Assembly (NCBI GenBank): GCA_905221605.1
Contig: CAJNDS010002601.1
Coordinates: 1,086,393 to 1,150,392 of the forward strand
DNA from: Symbiodinium natans
Lineage: Eukaryota > Sar > Dinophyceae > Suessiales > Symbiodiniaceae
DNA: 64,000 bases
Direction: 5' to 3'
A model generated the notes under the pieces. It was not told where the DNA came from. It did no database searches and saw only the letters and a list, made by a program, of their open reading frames with translations. Position numbers and translations under genes: made by a program. Of the stretch, positions 1 to 12,000 are shown piece by piece (position 1 is the first letter of the stretch; the number at the start of each line of letters is the position of its first letter).

Positions 1-600
1 AAGAGCCAACCGGAACCATCGAAACCATGGGGGGGGGGGGGGGATCTGAACTATATGGCACTCTTGGCGGCCAAAATGGGAGGACCCTTACGAGGGACCA
101 TGGGGGCTACATTGGGGCTGCTTAAGTATATAGGGACTCTATAAGGTATATAGGCCATATAGGGGACTCAGATGAAGGGTCCGTCCCTCCTTATATGGGC
201 AGGTCTCAAATTTATAGCCCCCTTTGGGGGTACGCGAAATATTGGCTGCCGTCTTATCATAGTAGCTCCAAAAGGGCCCTAATTTAGAGAGAGAAGCACC
301 CATATCAGTTAAGATCAACTTCCGAGACAAAATATTCAAAAATGGATCACTCTGTTCCACCCTAACCCTAAACCCTAAGCCCTAAGCCCTAAACCCCAAA
401 CCCTAAGCCCTAAGCCCTAAACCCTAAACCCTAAACCGTGAACCCCAAAAAGAGCACAGAATTCAGATCAACTCCCGCGGCACCCCATTTTATACCCCAA
501 ATAGAATAGACTCCCCTTGAAGGGACCCTAAACCCTAAACCCTAAACCCTAAACCCTAAACCTTAAACCCTAAACCCTAAACCCTAAACCCTAAACCCCC
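1..600. other. Left edge: AT-richer unique DNA, then CCCTAAA arrays; no gene seen
   Basis: Positions 30-43 are a G run. 44-350 is unique sequence with repeated 'gggactc/tatag' words and only an unconvincing minus-strand reading. 361-440 and 530-598 are CCCTAAA arrays with CCCTAAG and CCTTAAA variants. Exon 8 of gene A would be expected here or further left; I do not see it. Confidence 0.5.
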
Positions 601-615
601 AAATGGTCTGGGCTC

Positions 616-665
616 GGCGTGGCTCCGCCGATTTGGGCCGCGTCTTTGTCGGCCCCAGACTCCAC
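616..665 (-). CDS. Gene A exon 7: ankyrin turn, 3' boundary tentative
   Basis: Acceptor GAACAG|G. Encodes VESGADKDAAQIGGATP, the beta-hairpin and start of the next ankyrin helix, joining exon 6 (RLL|VESGADKD) in phase. The 3' end at 616 assumes a GA donor (CC|GAGCCC) and is uncertain. No following ankyrin exon is visible in 1-600, so the rest may lie outside the window. Confidence 0.65.
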
Positions 666-3600
666 CTGTTCGTGTCAGGGTTTAGGGTTAGGGTTTAGGG
701 TTTAGGGCAGGGTTTAGGGTTTAGGGCTTAGGGTTTAGGGTTTAGGTTTTAGGGTTCAGGGTTTAGGGTTCAGGGTTCAGGGTTTAGGGGCTTGCTGGGG
801 GAGGAGGGGGAAGTTCAGTTTTGCTTGATGCTTTCTTTGGGGGGGAGGTGTCTGGCCTGGCATGGGTTGGGGTTAGAGGCATTTGGGTCGAGGGTGTTGA
901 GGGTCCCAGCCAAAGAGCAGAATTTTGGGGGCCTTGAGTCCTTGAGGGCTTGAGGGCTTGAGGGCCAAGATCTCGAACTCAAGTTTGAGCCTTGGGTTCT
1001 TCCCACTGAAGATAAGGGGCATGAAAGGGTTCGGGATTTCGGGCTTAGGGTTTTAAGACTTACGGCTTTCGGACTTCGGGTTCTTCAGGTGTTGAGGCTA
1101 ACGCCGCAGCGGCACCAGCAGGCGCGCCACGTCCACGTGCCCACCGCGGCAGGCAGCCTCGAGGGGAGTGGCGCCATTGGTGTCCGTGCGATCCACCTCC
1201 GCAAAGGCCTCCCGGCTCTGGGGCCCTAAACCCTAAACCCTAAACCCTGAACCCTGAACCCTAGAAACCCTGAACCCTTTAAACTTCAAACCCTATGCAC
1301 CCTAGGCTTTGGGGCCCTAAGATAAACCCGAAGCCTACCTACACCCGAACCCCAGAAGCTTGCTTTGGGACTTTTTAGGGTTCAGGGCTGAAGCGTAGCA
1401 TACCACTCACAGCACCCCAAGCTACCTGGAAACTAAGCGAAGACACAACACTGGTCCGAACAGTCCGAACATCCACTTCGCTCTACCCTAAGCTGGAAGG
1501 AACCCTAAACCCTAAACCCTCACACAAACCCTACACCTGAACCCTAACCCTAAACCCTAAATCCTAAACCCTATACCAAACTCCATACCTAAGCCCTAAA
1601 GCCTATATGCCCGAACACTATCGTAATGAAGATCCCCAAAAAACCTCATTCGGGGTTTGGCTCTCCAGGGCGTTGGGTGCCAAAGCCGGGTACCCGGACT
1701 GAAACCCTTCAATCGCACAGTCTGGTCTATACCATAAAAGCCCTAAACCCTAAACCCTAAACCCCAAACCCCAAACCCTAAACCCTAACCTTCCACCCCA
1801 AAGTAGTCTCTGAGCTCCGGCCTCCAAGAAGAGCTTCGCAGTCCGCAGGCTCCCACTACCGGCAGCCACACCTAGGCCCAGGAGAAACATAGGAATAAAG
1901 CGGGTACCCTTTTCGGTTTTAAGAGGCTTACAAGAAACCCCTAAACCCTAAACCCTAAACCCTAAACCCGAATCCCTAAACCCTAAACCCTAAACCCTAA
2001 ACCCTACAAACCCCTAAATAAAAAGAAACACGAGCATTCTCCGGGTCCTAGACACTGAGCCCTGGCCGGCTCCGATCAACCAGCAGGTTCGGATCCACGG
2101 GCAGCTGCAAGAACAACTCCACAGCCGGTACCTGAGAACTTTAGGGTTTAGGGTTTAGGGTTTAGGGTTTAGGGTTTAGGGTTTAGGGTTTAGGGTTTAG
2201 GGTTTAGGGTTTAAGTGATGTGGGGAGCTGTACCCCATAGCTTAACCTGGACCACAGAGAAGAAGCCCTAGACGGATCCCTAAACGCTGAGCCCGAAACT
2301 TCTCCTAAACCCTAAGCCATCGGCTGTGAGGGTTTTAGGGGCTGAGGGGCTTTTTGGCTTTCGGCCTTAGTTTAGGGCTTAGGCGTTTAGGGCTCAACTG
2401 AAATCCATTCTGAAAGCCTTGCCAGACAGACGTGCTGCATTGTCCGCCTCCACCGCTCGCGTAAATTCCGCCAGGAGCGGGGCTTCAGGAATGCAGAAGT
2501 TTAACAGCACCAACTGCAAACACAGCGGCACATACAGCCTTGGTTGCTGATGCAAGGTTAGGGTTTAGGGTTTAGGGTTTGGGGTTTAGGGTTTAGGGTT
2601 TAGGATTAATTTGGCTTCTACAATCATGGGACTCTATCTTCGACCCCGAAGGTTGTATGCTTGGGTTTGGGGGCGCCCTTTGTACGATCCTAATACAAGG
2701 GCCATTTTGGGAGAATATTGAGGGGAACTCTTGGGGGAACAACCTTAAGGGTCCGAGTCTTAACCCCTTGATACAACGTGATGCAGGTGGTTCTGGTTCA
2801 GGGGATCGAAAATAGCAGGCTGCGGGCTACTTGCCTACAGGCGCATGCTCTTCTGCTCTGTGATGTGGAACGATGCGGACAGCAAGCCCCGCATGGTGTC
2901 AGATGTCACCCTAAACCCGGGTTTACCCTTTACCCTAAACCCTAAACCCCTAAACCCTTAACCCCATTAACCCCTTAACCCCTTAGCCCTTAAACCCCTA
3001 AACCCCTAAACCCCTAAACCCCAAAACCCCTAAACCCCTAAACCCCTAAAACCCTAAACCCCTAAACGCCCCAAACCCTAAATTAAACCCCCTAAACCCC
3101 GAAACCCTAACCCCTAAACCCCTAAATCCCTAATCCCCTAAACCCTAAACCCCAAAACCCCAAACGTAGCTCCAGCAGGGGCCAAGTTAGGGGATAGGAT
3201 TAAGGGGACCCTTGGGGAAAAAGACCCTCTGAATAAGGTCCCTTTTTAAGAGAGCCAGAAGAGGGTTCAGAAGGGGTTCCCTTTTAAGGGTCCCCCTTAT
3301 CCTACCAAGGACAAGTAGCCCTAAACCCTAAACCCTAAACCCCAAAACCCCAAACGTAGCTCCAGCAGGGGCCAAGTAGCCCGGCATCGTCGCGCAAGAT
3401 GGATCCTTCGTGCAGCAGCCGCTGGCGGAAGCGTGGTAGGCCCAGCAAACTCTGCAAGTGCCGCTTCAATCCTGGAGGTGGTTTAGGGTTTAGGGTTTAG
3501 GGTTTGGGGTTTGGGGTTTGGGGTTTGGGGTTTGAGGTTTGGGGTTTGGGGTTGGGGGTTTGGGGTTTGGGGTGTGGGGTTTGGGGTTTGGGGTTTAGGA

Positions 3601-4108
3601 ACCAGGTTGTCCGATTGGAGACCCCCGAAGCTTTATAAGTCCTGTGGAAAGGTACGTCAGGAAACCCTAGTTCGCAACCCATCCCCCTCCGCCACCCCGC
3701 CCCCCCACCCAACCCCAATATCGTTGGTCACTCGGTGCTGCTCACCTTCTACAAAGTTCCTATGAGTACTGCGTGGGGCGGACGGGGTGAAGTCAGAACC
3801 CTGAAAAGCGACTGGCTCTTAGCAGGGTATTTGCGAATTCCTTATTTTGTTCACACCCATATACGTACCCTCATAAGCGCAATTTGTTCATAGGAATACC
3901 TACCTAAACACTCAACCCTAAACCCTGAACCCTAAACCCTAAACCCTAAACCCCAAACCCCAAACCCTAAACCCTAAACCCCTTGGCAGTCCAAGGAGCC
4001 CCTGACAACCTGGTCTTGCTCGGTGAACAGATCCGCCAGCTCATCTTCAGAGAGGGCCACGATGTCGGTGCCGGAAACCATCCGAATGCGCAACATAACT
4101 TCTGGGCT
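616..4108 (-). CDS. Gene A: ubiquitin-like plus ankyrin-repeat protein, 7 exons (5' complete, 3' runs off or unresolved)
   Basis: Minus-strand exons at 4000-4108, 3381-3471, 2418-2538, 2056-2131, 1816-1871, 1116-1208 and 616-665. Codon phases match at all six junctions; donors are GC, GC, GC, GT, GC, GT and all acceptors are AG. The spliced product starts with a ubiquitin-like fold (MLRIRMVSG, PRFRQRLL, LQLVLLNF) followed by ankyrin repeats (VAAGSGSLRTAKLFLEAGA, NGATPLEAACRGGHVDVA, VESGADKDAAQ). From memory, this Ubl-ankyrin layout is abundant in Symbiodiniaceae; such proteins are thought to be protein-binding scaffolds. Every intron (184-842 bases) contains CCCTAAA/TTTAGGG arrays. The 3' end is not seen: an ankyrin helix is cut after GGATP. 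Family assignment is confident, function unknown. Confidence 0.85.
1116..1208 (-). CDS. Gene A exon 6: complete ankyrin repeat
   Basis: Acceptor CGGGAG|G, donor CTGCTG|GTGCCG; 31 whole codons. Encodes AFAEVDRTDT, NGATPLEAACRGGHVDVA and RLL, a near-consensus ankyrin. Reading on past the donor meets a stop after six codons, so splicing to exon 7 is required for the repeat to continue. Confidence 0.88.
1816..1871 (-). CDS. Gene A exon 5: ankyrin helix pair
   Basis: Acceptor GGCCTAG|GT, GC donor after GCCGGA. Encodes VAAGSGSLRTAKLFLEAG, close to the ankyrin consensus LHxAAxxGHxEIVKLLLxxGA. Only 56 bases long and flanked by telomere-type arrays, so ORF length gives no hint of it. Confidence 0.85.
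2056..2131 (-). CDS. Gene A exon 4: first ankyrin repeat, N-terminal half
   Basis: Acceptor TTCTCAG|G with a pyrimidine-rich lead, donor CTCA|GTGTC. Encodes VPAVELFLQLPVDPNLLVD and RSRPGLS. In this family LQLPVDPNL lies just before the first full ankyrin. Ends on phase 1; exon 5 completes the Ser codon. Confidence 0.75.
2418..2538 (-). CDS. Gene A exon 3: end of ubiquitin-like domain and linker into ankyrins
   Basis: Acceptor CCAAG|G, GC donor after GGCAAG. Encodes LYVPLCLQLVLLNF, the last strand of the ubiquitin-like fold, then AEFTRAVEADNAARLSGK, a helical lead-in to the ankyrin array. 121 = 1 + 40 codons. An alternative acceptor at CATCAG further upstream would break the phase. Confidence 0.8.
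3381..3471 (-). CDS. Gene A exon 2: ubiquitin-like core
   Basis: Acceptor CCTCCAG|GA, donor CCGG|GC. Encodes LKRHLQSLLGLPRFRQRLL and then HEGSILRDDAG. PRFRQRLL is the most recognisable motif of this family (ubiquitin helix into strand 3). Length 91 = 2 + 29 codons + 2, in phase with both neighbours. Confidence 0.85.
4000..4108 (-). CDS. Gene A exon 1: start of ubiquitin-like domain
   Basis: ATG at 4094-4096 opens MLRIRMVSGTDIVALSEDEL, matching beta strands 1-2 of a ubiquitin-like fold. The exon ends one base into a Gly codon at 4000, before a GC donor (GGG|GCTCC). Twelve bases upstream of the ATG is CTGCCAG|A, a good acceptor for trans-splicing of the dinoflagellate spliced leader. The opposite strand is also open here (a 61-codon frame), but it has no family match and is treated as antisense. 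Confidence 0.8.
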
Positions 4109-4189
4109 CTGGCAGAGGGCAAGGAATCCCTAAACCCTAAACCCCAAACCCTGAACCCTGAACCCTAAACCCTAAACCCTAACCCCTAA

Positions 4190-4480
4190 ATCCTTTGACT
4201 TCTGGGATTCAGGTCCATTCAAGGCTGAAAAGGGGCTCGAGATTCCAGGGTCTAGCCAGGTCATCCTCGTGGGCCCTTGCAGGAAACATGCACAACATAC
4301 CAGGATCCTGCTGAGTTATGGCTGTCGGGCTTGCGGGAGACACTTAAGATACACCCTAAACCCTAAACCCTAAACCCTAAACCCTAAACCCTTTGAAGAT
4401 CCGAAGCCCTCCTGGTTGGCGCAGAGGCAGCTTTGGCCTCTGTGCTCAACTTCCTAGTGCAGAGCCCCCTGCTTCGGAAA
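4190..4480 (+). other. Upstream flank of gene A with two plus-strand coding-like islands
   Basis: After an acceptor-like GGGCCCTTGCAG (ending about 4284) the plus strand reads ETCTTYQDPAELWLSGLRET. About 4393-4483 reads SEALLVGAEAALASVLNFL. Both are open and look protein-like, but other frames are open too and no splice phase links them. They could be first visible exons of a plus-strand gene diverging from gene A, or chance frames in GC-rich DNA. Confidence 0.25.
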
Positions 4481-4483
4481 GGC

Positions 4484-7400
4484 ATAAGGGTTTAGGGTTT
4501 AGGGTTTAGGGTTTCGGGTTTAGGGTTCAGGGTTTAGGGTTCTGGGTTATGTGTTCGTCTGACGGCACGCACGACATCCTGTGATGTCCCTAGATTGCTA
4601 GTCCCAAGCGCAAGTCCCCCCCTAAATGGGGATTAACAATGTGGGCCCCTTTTTGGCACACAAAACATCTGCTACAATGAAGAGATTGAACCAAAGCCGC
4701 CCCCCCCCCAAAAAAAAAAAAAAAAAAAAACTCACGATTTAGATCAACCACCACATGAATTCTAGCACCTTGCCCAACTGTTCGGCACAACCACCTTCAA
4801 ACCAAGGTTTGTTTCAACACGCGTGGCCAGTTCTGTTTTACCCTAAACCCTAAACGCTAAACCCTAAGCCCTAAACCCTAAACCCTAAACCTTATGAGAA
4901 AGGCTAAACGCGAATCCCTCATCCTGCACCCTAACGCCTCGGCATCAAAACACACGGAGCTTCAAAAGCCCAAATGTATGCACGGGGCTATCTACCTGCA
5001 TTTGTGTTTCTCTACAGGTATAGATACACCAAGGAAGGGGGAGAGAAAGGGGAGAGAGAGAGAGAGAGAGCGAGACGTGCATGCACACAGATCCTATAGA
5101 AACCCTGAACCGTATGTACTAAGCTCGTCGAATCAAAAACACCTTCAGCCAGAGCAACTAAAGTTCTGAACCATGACCCTTAATCCTAAACCAAGCCGCC
5201 AAATCTCTCAGCATGTCTCAAAACCGCACGCCACCCTCATCCTTACATTCCAGACCCCCTGAACCGCAAACCCTTCACCTTAAACTGCCTTAGGCGCTAA
5301 ACCCTACACTTCCTCACGCCCCAAAACCTAAACTGCCTTTCAACAAGCACCCTGCGGTTCAGGGTTCAGTGTCCAGGGTTCAGGGTTTAGGGTTTAGGGT
5401 TTGGGGTTTAGGGTTTAGGGTTTAGGGCCCCCCCTGCCTCGGCATAGGCGCAGGACCCTGGCGGCCACCCTTCATGGCGCGGGCTCCAGGACTCGCAGCG
5501 TGGCAGGACTTGAGGTTTAGGGCCCAGGGTTTAGGGTTTAGGGTTTAGGGTTTTGAGAATCCAAACCCTTACGATTGCAGGTAATGAGGAACAGTTGAAC
5601 TCAGTTTGGGGATTCTGGGCAAATCCCCTTATAGGTGGGAATCTTGGATCACAAGACAATAGGTTTGGGAGTTCTTGAAATAGTAGGGCTTGAGGGCTTA
5701 TGGCTTTGGGGTGTGATGGCCTAGAGGGGGCTTTTAGGGCTTGGGGCGAAGAAGAGCTTAAAGGGTTTAGGGCCTGGGATTTACAAGTGAACAGACCGCA
5801 ATTCAACCCTGTACCCCAAATCCTAGGAGCTCCACAACCCGAACCCCCAAACCTTGCAAGCACCTAGACTACGAAAGTCCCCAATGAATCCTTGAAAACC
5901 TGAAGCCAACGTACCTAAACCCTAAATAGCCGCCGAGACACATACAGACACACACAAACACACCACCAACCCCAAACCCTAAAGTCAAAGCCCCTCAAGC
6001 CAAGACCCCCTGGGGCTCGAGGCCGCGAGAGAAGGGCCAACCTCATCTAGATTTTCGGGTTCAGGACTATTATTTGGGGCGTGGTTTAGGCCTACTTAGG
6101 GCTGTTTAGAACTACCTGCGCTATTAGGGGGGCTAGTCAAGATTATGCAGGATAATTTAGAATGTATTTGGGCCGGGGTTGATCAGGGTTTAGGGTTCGG
6201 AGTTTCTATAGGGTTTCAGGGGTTTCGGGTTCTGAGGTGATTGGCTTGCAAGAGTTGTCTTAGCTGTTGCGCCCGTCTCTAAACGTTCACAAGGCCCTCC
6301 ATCCGTAAGCCTATACTCGGCATTGAACCATCTCCAAAATGAGCCCTAAACGCCATGATTGATATGATGTCGGGCCTGTATATAAGGCTCCATACGAATG
6401 TTGGCGACTGTCTACGTCGGGGTGCCCTGGAGGTACTAGCGAGAAAGAAAGCTACTTCATTTTGAGAGCGGAGATTGCAGAAATGTTCCACATTGGTGCC
6501 CAGTATGCCTTGCGCATGCCGGTGTCCTAGATCCTTACGACCATCTTCTGCTGCGAAAAAAGCGCCCAAGAACCCAAGAATACAATGGCGCTAAGGGAAA
6601 CTAAACCTCGAAGTATGCATAACAAAAAGTCAGGCAGCTGAGGAGAACCCCAAAACCCCCTAAAAACCCTAAACGCCCTAAAAACCCAAGAATCCTAAGA
6701 CCCAAAAAAAACCTAAACACCCTGAAAACCCTAGAAGCACTAAAAATCCAAAACCCACCCCTAAACACCCTAAACCAAAATCCTCTAACCCCTGAAGCCC
6801 AAATCTTGCGCGTAACAGCGTGCAGGAATATATACATTCAAAAACTCAAGCGATGGGGTTTTGGGTTTTGGATTAGGGTATTGGAGGGGGAGGGGAGAGG
6901 AGGAATTTTCGAGGATCTGAGCACTTGACCATTGAACCCCTAAACCCTGAAACCCAAACCCGGTCTCTTTTGGGGTTTAGGGCTCTTAAGCATGCGGAAT
7001 CCAGGCTCAGGGATTTGTTTCCCTATCCACCCTGCCCCCTACCCCCCTACCCCCGCCACCTCGTCTACCCTCCATTACCCCCCCCGTGCGCTTTTTTCGC
7101 TAAGGAAGGGATCCCAACCCTTAGAACGCCGAAGCCACAGCGCAACAGGGCGAGGCACCAAGAAGGCATTCAGGGTAATGACAACATTCTCCAAAGTCCT
7201 CGGCGCTGGCGAACAAATCCGGTTCAGAAGGGTCAGAGACTGAGAAGTAGGTTTAAGGACATCAGTCTAAATACCCGCCAACACTCCAAACAAACCCTGA
7301 CCCTAAACCCGCCAAACCCTCAACCCTGATCCCTACACCTTATAAACCCTAAACCCTAAACCCTGAACCCTGAACCCTAAATCCTAAATCCTAAACCATA

Positions 7401-7838
7401 AACCCTAAACCCAAAACCCTAAACCTTATAAACCTAAGCCCTAAACCTTATGAACCCTAAACCCTGGCGGCCCAGGGTTAAACTCCCAGCTTGCGGCTGT
7501 CAAGGGGCCGTCAACCTCACCCAAACCCTACAGACCCGAGACCCCAAATACCCGGCACCCGAAATATCCCTAAACCCTAAACCCTAAACCCTAAACGCTA
7601 AACCCTAAACCCTAAATACATCCTGAACCCTGAGCCCCAAACCCTAAACCCTGACACCACCCCCAAACTTCACAACCCTACACCGTGGGATGTTCCCCCT
7701 TATACTAAGAGTCCTTAGTAGGGATGGAAATAGGGGGTACGAATCGCCACAAAGGCCTGTTGAGGGGAACTAACACCCTAAACCCTAAACCCTAAACCCT
7801 AAACCCTAAACCCTAAACGCCACACGACATCCTCCAGC
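4484..7838. other. Repeat-rich stretch, no supported gene
   Basis: Contains CCCTAAA and TTTAGGG blocks, a C/A homopolymer junction near 4690-4730, a GA microsatellite at about 5052-5072, a plus-strand island at 5446-5513 framed by CGGCATAG and GAG|GTTTAG (frame undecided), and unique AT-richer DNA at 6240-6600. An open frame over 6279-6569 (minus) matches no family I know and has no splice context. Confidence 0.4.
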
Positions 7839-7871
7839 ACCCTCGGCCCCTTGCAGCTCCAGGGCATTCGG
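7829..7871 (-). CDS. Gene P possible exon d (weak)
   Basis: A good acceptor, TTTCCTTGTGCAG, precedes a frame reading PNALELQGAEGAG. This resembles the PNxxLxLxxGA strand of GH28 proteins and its phase fits exon c. The plus strand also has an acceptor here (CCCCTTGCAG) and an open frame, so strand and boundaries are unsure. Confidence 0.25.
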
Positions 7872-9097
7872 CTGCACAAGGAAACGTGGCCTCACCAGAT
7901 GGGCAATAGGGTTTTTGTTTAGTGTTCAGGGTTACATCTCTCAGGAACACCCCAAAACCCTGGAGTCTGGGGTTTAGGGTTTAGGGTTAAGCGATCAGGC
8001 TTCCAAAAATGAGGATTGACCGTATTTTGCAGGTACAAAAGGGTCGCACACCCGACTTTGGGGGAAAGATGCCCAGACTACACGGGCAAAACGTCTTCTA
8101 GGGAAGGCCATCCTGTGGCTGGCCCTAAACCCTAAACCCTAAACCCTAAACCCTATACCCTATGCACCCTAAACCCCCCCAGGGCTTTAGGGTCTAGGGC
8201 ACGTGGGAAATAGACTTTCTACTTTCACGAGATGCTCAAGGTACAGTGGAGCCTTGGCATAGTGGTTGGGCTCAGGGTTTATGGTTTAGTGTGTAGGGTT
8301 GTTTCGGGTTTAGGGCCTTTTAGGGTTTAAGGGGTTACAGGCCACTACTCCAAGATGGGTGGAAGGTTGCATACTCGATGTCGCAAAGGATGCCATTCCC
8401 CCTCTAACCGGTCGCTTCAAGATTGGGGTTCCAGGCTCGGATTCCGGAAGAAACCCTAAAGAACCTCTTTAAAAACCAACGCCTTCAAACCCTTTCAAGC
8501 ACACTCGATTTGTTCAACGAGATCAAAAATTGACATCTCTTTAAAACGCCCCAAACAGACTATCAACACAAAGCACATTAACACAACAAAATGAAAACCA
8601 AATTAAACAAAAAAACAAACCCAAAACCCAAAACCGAAAGCCTGAACCCTGAACCCTACGTGGTGCGCGCACGTGCAGCAAAGTGGGATCATCTAGCATG
8701 GTGCTATGGGTCCCTGCGTGCAGCAGGACTCGCGTCTGTGTGCATGTGCTAACGTGCGTTTGTTGTTAGTCATTTGAGTTGCTTTTGTCAATAGAGAGAA
8801 TACGTGTTGCGACCGCGGGTGAGAGACGTGTAGCTTTGTGTCGATTTTCCCCGCCCTCCACGCTCATGAAGGATTAAAAGTTTGTGGTGCGGCCCTGTTT
8901 CTGCTTAATAGTTTCCTGCGAAAAAGAGAGAGGTTCGAGTTGGGTGCAGGCTTTCTTCTCTCCTTGTTAGTTTTGAGTGCTTGAAGATCTCGAACCCTGA
9001 GCCCTGAACCCTGAACCCTAAACCCTAAACCCTAAACCCTAAACCCTAAACCCTAAACCCTAAACCCTAAACCCTAGCCCTAAACCCTAAACCCCTT

Positions 9098-12000
9098 AAC
9101 ACCCTCCCTGGGCTCCCGACTTCATGGCGGCTCGGGGATCCGCGGGGCCGAGCACGACTTCGCTCTGGCATCGCGAGGCCTCCAGCAGCGCGGTCCTTCG
9201 GGACAGCTCGGGTTTAGGGTTTAGGGTTTAGGGTTTAGGGTTTAGGGTTTGGGGTTTAGGGTTGAGGGTTTAGGGTTTAGGGTTTAGGGTTTAGGGTTTG
9301 GGGTTTAGGGTTTAGGGTTTGGGGTTTGGGGTTTGGGGTTTGGGGTTTGGGGTTTGGGGTTTGGGGTTTGGGGTTTGGGGTTTGTGGTTTAGGGTTTAGG
9401 TTTTAGGTCTAGGGTTTAGGGCTCGGGGTTTCAAGGGTGAGGCGGGGGGCGGCTTGAGCCTTTAGAGTTTAGGGTTTCGGGCTAGGTGTTAGGGTTTAGC
9501 GTTTAGGGCTTAGGGGTTTCGGGTTTAGGGCTTGGGTTTAGGGTTATGTGTTTCAGCTTTTGGGGTGAAGAGTCCCGGGTTTAGGGTTCAGGGTTGAGGT
9601 GTATCCATGGAAGGTTGACGATTATAGAGAATGTTCAGGGCTTTTAGAGGGCTCTTGGGCCCGCTTTGCTATTCGAGGATTGCAAATTCAGATTCCCCGG
9701 CTTGCGCAAACAAAAGACAACTCTAGACAAGGGTTCAGGGATGGTGGTTTAGAGTTTGGGGCTTTGGGTTTGTCAGGGTTCATGGACGAAAGGCCCCCGA
9801 AACCCTACACCCTAAACCCTAAATAGCCCTAAAAACCTAAAACCCTAAACCCAAAAAAAACCCTACAACCCTAAAAACCCTAAAAACCTAAACCCCGATG
9901 CCCCCCAATAAGGCATCCTTATAGGGCCCTTACGGAGTACGAGGGGGGCCTGGCCTTATGGCAGCTGAGTCATCCGTGTGCCCGTCGCCCGCTGCTCCGT
10001 AATGCCAGGGCCGAACCTGAGAAAGGGGCTCTGGTTAGGGTTTAGGGTTTAGGGTTTAGGGTTTAGGGTTTAGGGTTTAGGGTTTAGGGTTTAGGGTTTA
10101 GGGTTTAGGGTTTAGGGTTTAGGGTTTAGGGTTTAGGGTTTAGGGTTTAGGGTTTAGGGTTTAGGGTTGAGAGGGTAGCTAGGGTATCCGCCGACCCTGG
10201 CGGCGTGTTGGATGGGAAAAGGAGGTGAAAACCTCCCTCTTTCCCTCCTCACGTTTCCAAAACGTGGGGGGGGGGGGGGGTAGGGGGGGGTACCCCGCCA
10301 GCTTTTCCGTGGAGGAACAGCCACCCACACCGCGTAAACTCATGGACCATAGGCGTTTTCGCACATGGCAGGGGGGCTCTTTTGGAAAAAACCCTGTTTG
10401 GGGCTTTTCCCGAACCCCCCCCCCCCCCCCTCTACCCCTAAACTTGTTCTCCTGCGGGGTCGGCGGCTTGAGCCGGAGGCTCTTAAATTTTAGGGCTTAG
10501 GATTTAGGGCTCAGCGGGTTGCTGTTAGATGTTTCCTTCGGGCACTGGCTGTGACAGGGTTCCGTCCTGAAACCAGGGTTTAGGGTTTAGGGTTTAGGGT
10601 TTAGGGTTTAGGGTTTAGGGTTTAGGGTTTAGGGTTTAGGGCAAACCCCCCGCAACGAGACGATATATGCCGAAATTAGGGAGTGTTCGAAGCTCGGCAC
10701 CCGGCAATGCTAGGACAGCCGGTCTCGGCAGATGGCGTCGTCCTTCAAAACCGGAGAACGCAAAGGCTTCTACTTGGAGGTTCATGGTACTTATTAAGCA
10801 ATTATAACTGTACTTATAACTGTACATTTAACTGTACTTATAAAGCAATTATAACTGTACTTATTAAGCAATTATAACTGTACTTATAACTGTGCCTATA
10901 ACTGTACTTATGACCATATTGGGCCACTTAAGGGGCTCATAAGTGGGTTATAAGCACTGTTCTAACTGGTTAATAAGTACCATGAACCTCCGAGCACAGC
11001 AGTACCTTTTACAGGGATTCCTGGGGTTGCATGCAAACCCCTATTCTTCTTGCCCTGCCCATCTCATTGTTCTGGTGCTGATTATCATGTTGCAGTAAAT
11101 TCTGCTATCATGCTGCATTCATGCGGTGGATGCTTTTGCAAGGAAGAATGTCCAGGGGGCTAGTCTTCATGCAATGGCTGCTCAAGATTGCAGGGCCTCT
11201 GAACGCATTCAAAGGGCACCCTAAACCCTAAACCCGAAACCCTAAACCCTAAACCCTGAACCCTAAACCCAAAAGCGGGTTAGGGCTCACCCGGGGTCCT
11301 AGTTGGCATGACTATGAGCCGTCAGAATTGGAGGATGATGTTCCTATACTGACAAACATGCTGGGGAACGTCTGGCTGCTCTAATCTAGGGGCCGAACAA
11401 AGAACAGGGTTTGGGGGTTATCGTAGTAGAATTCAAAAGGGACGCTAAGGGAACACCATGAGGAATTGTTCCGACCCTCAAATCATACAATCACCTCAAC
11501 CCTAAACCTGAAAAAACCTAACGATGTCAGACTTTTCCCCCTGGGTCTTAGTAGGGAATGAGGGGATGAGGGCCTTACGTATATACATGTATATATATAC
11601 ACCCTTTGAGGGATTGTATACAGTACCGAGCCAGCCAGTTTTGTCTGCGTGGGTGCTTGGAAAAGTCCACATCCTAGACCTCAAGGGTTTAGGGTTTAGG
11701 GTTTAGGGTTTGGGGTTTAGGGTACTTAGGGTTCCGAAGCCCCGAAAACCTGCACCCGGGAAACCTGAAACCATGAGCGTGAACCCGACACCCTTGAACC
11801 CTATGCTGGCTGGTTCTTATGAGGGAATGAGGTACCCTAATGTGCCCCTACATGTACCCTTTAAGGGACTACATCCTTACTTGGAGGTTCATGGTGCTTA
11901 ATAAACAATTATACCTGAACTTAGAACTGTACTTAACATAAGGGGCTTAGGGTGGTTGTCAAAATTATGATCCCTTTTGGGGTACCCTGAATATTAGGAT

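Noticed and set aside
3983-4168. 61-codon plus-strand frame
   Set aside because: Antisense to gene A exon 1, which has a family match and correct phase.
9098-9210. Ankyrin repeat on the minus strand (TALLEASR...EVV)
   Set aside because: The same frame joins in phase to the GH28 motif exon at 9955-10016 and gives the helix expected there; ankyrin similarity is short and has no neighbours.
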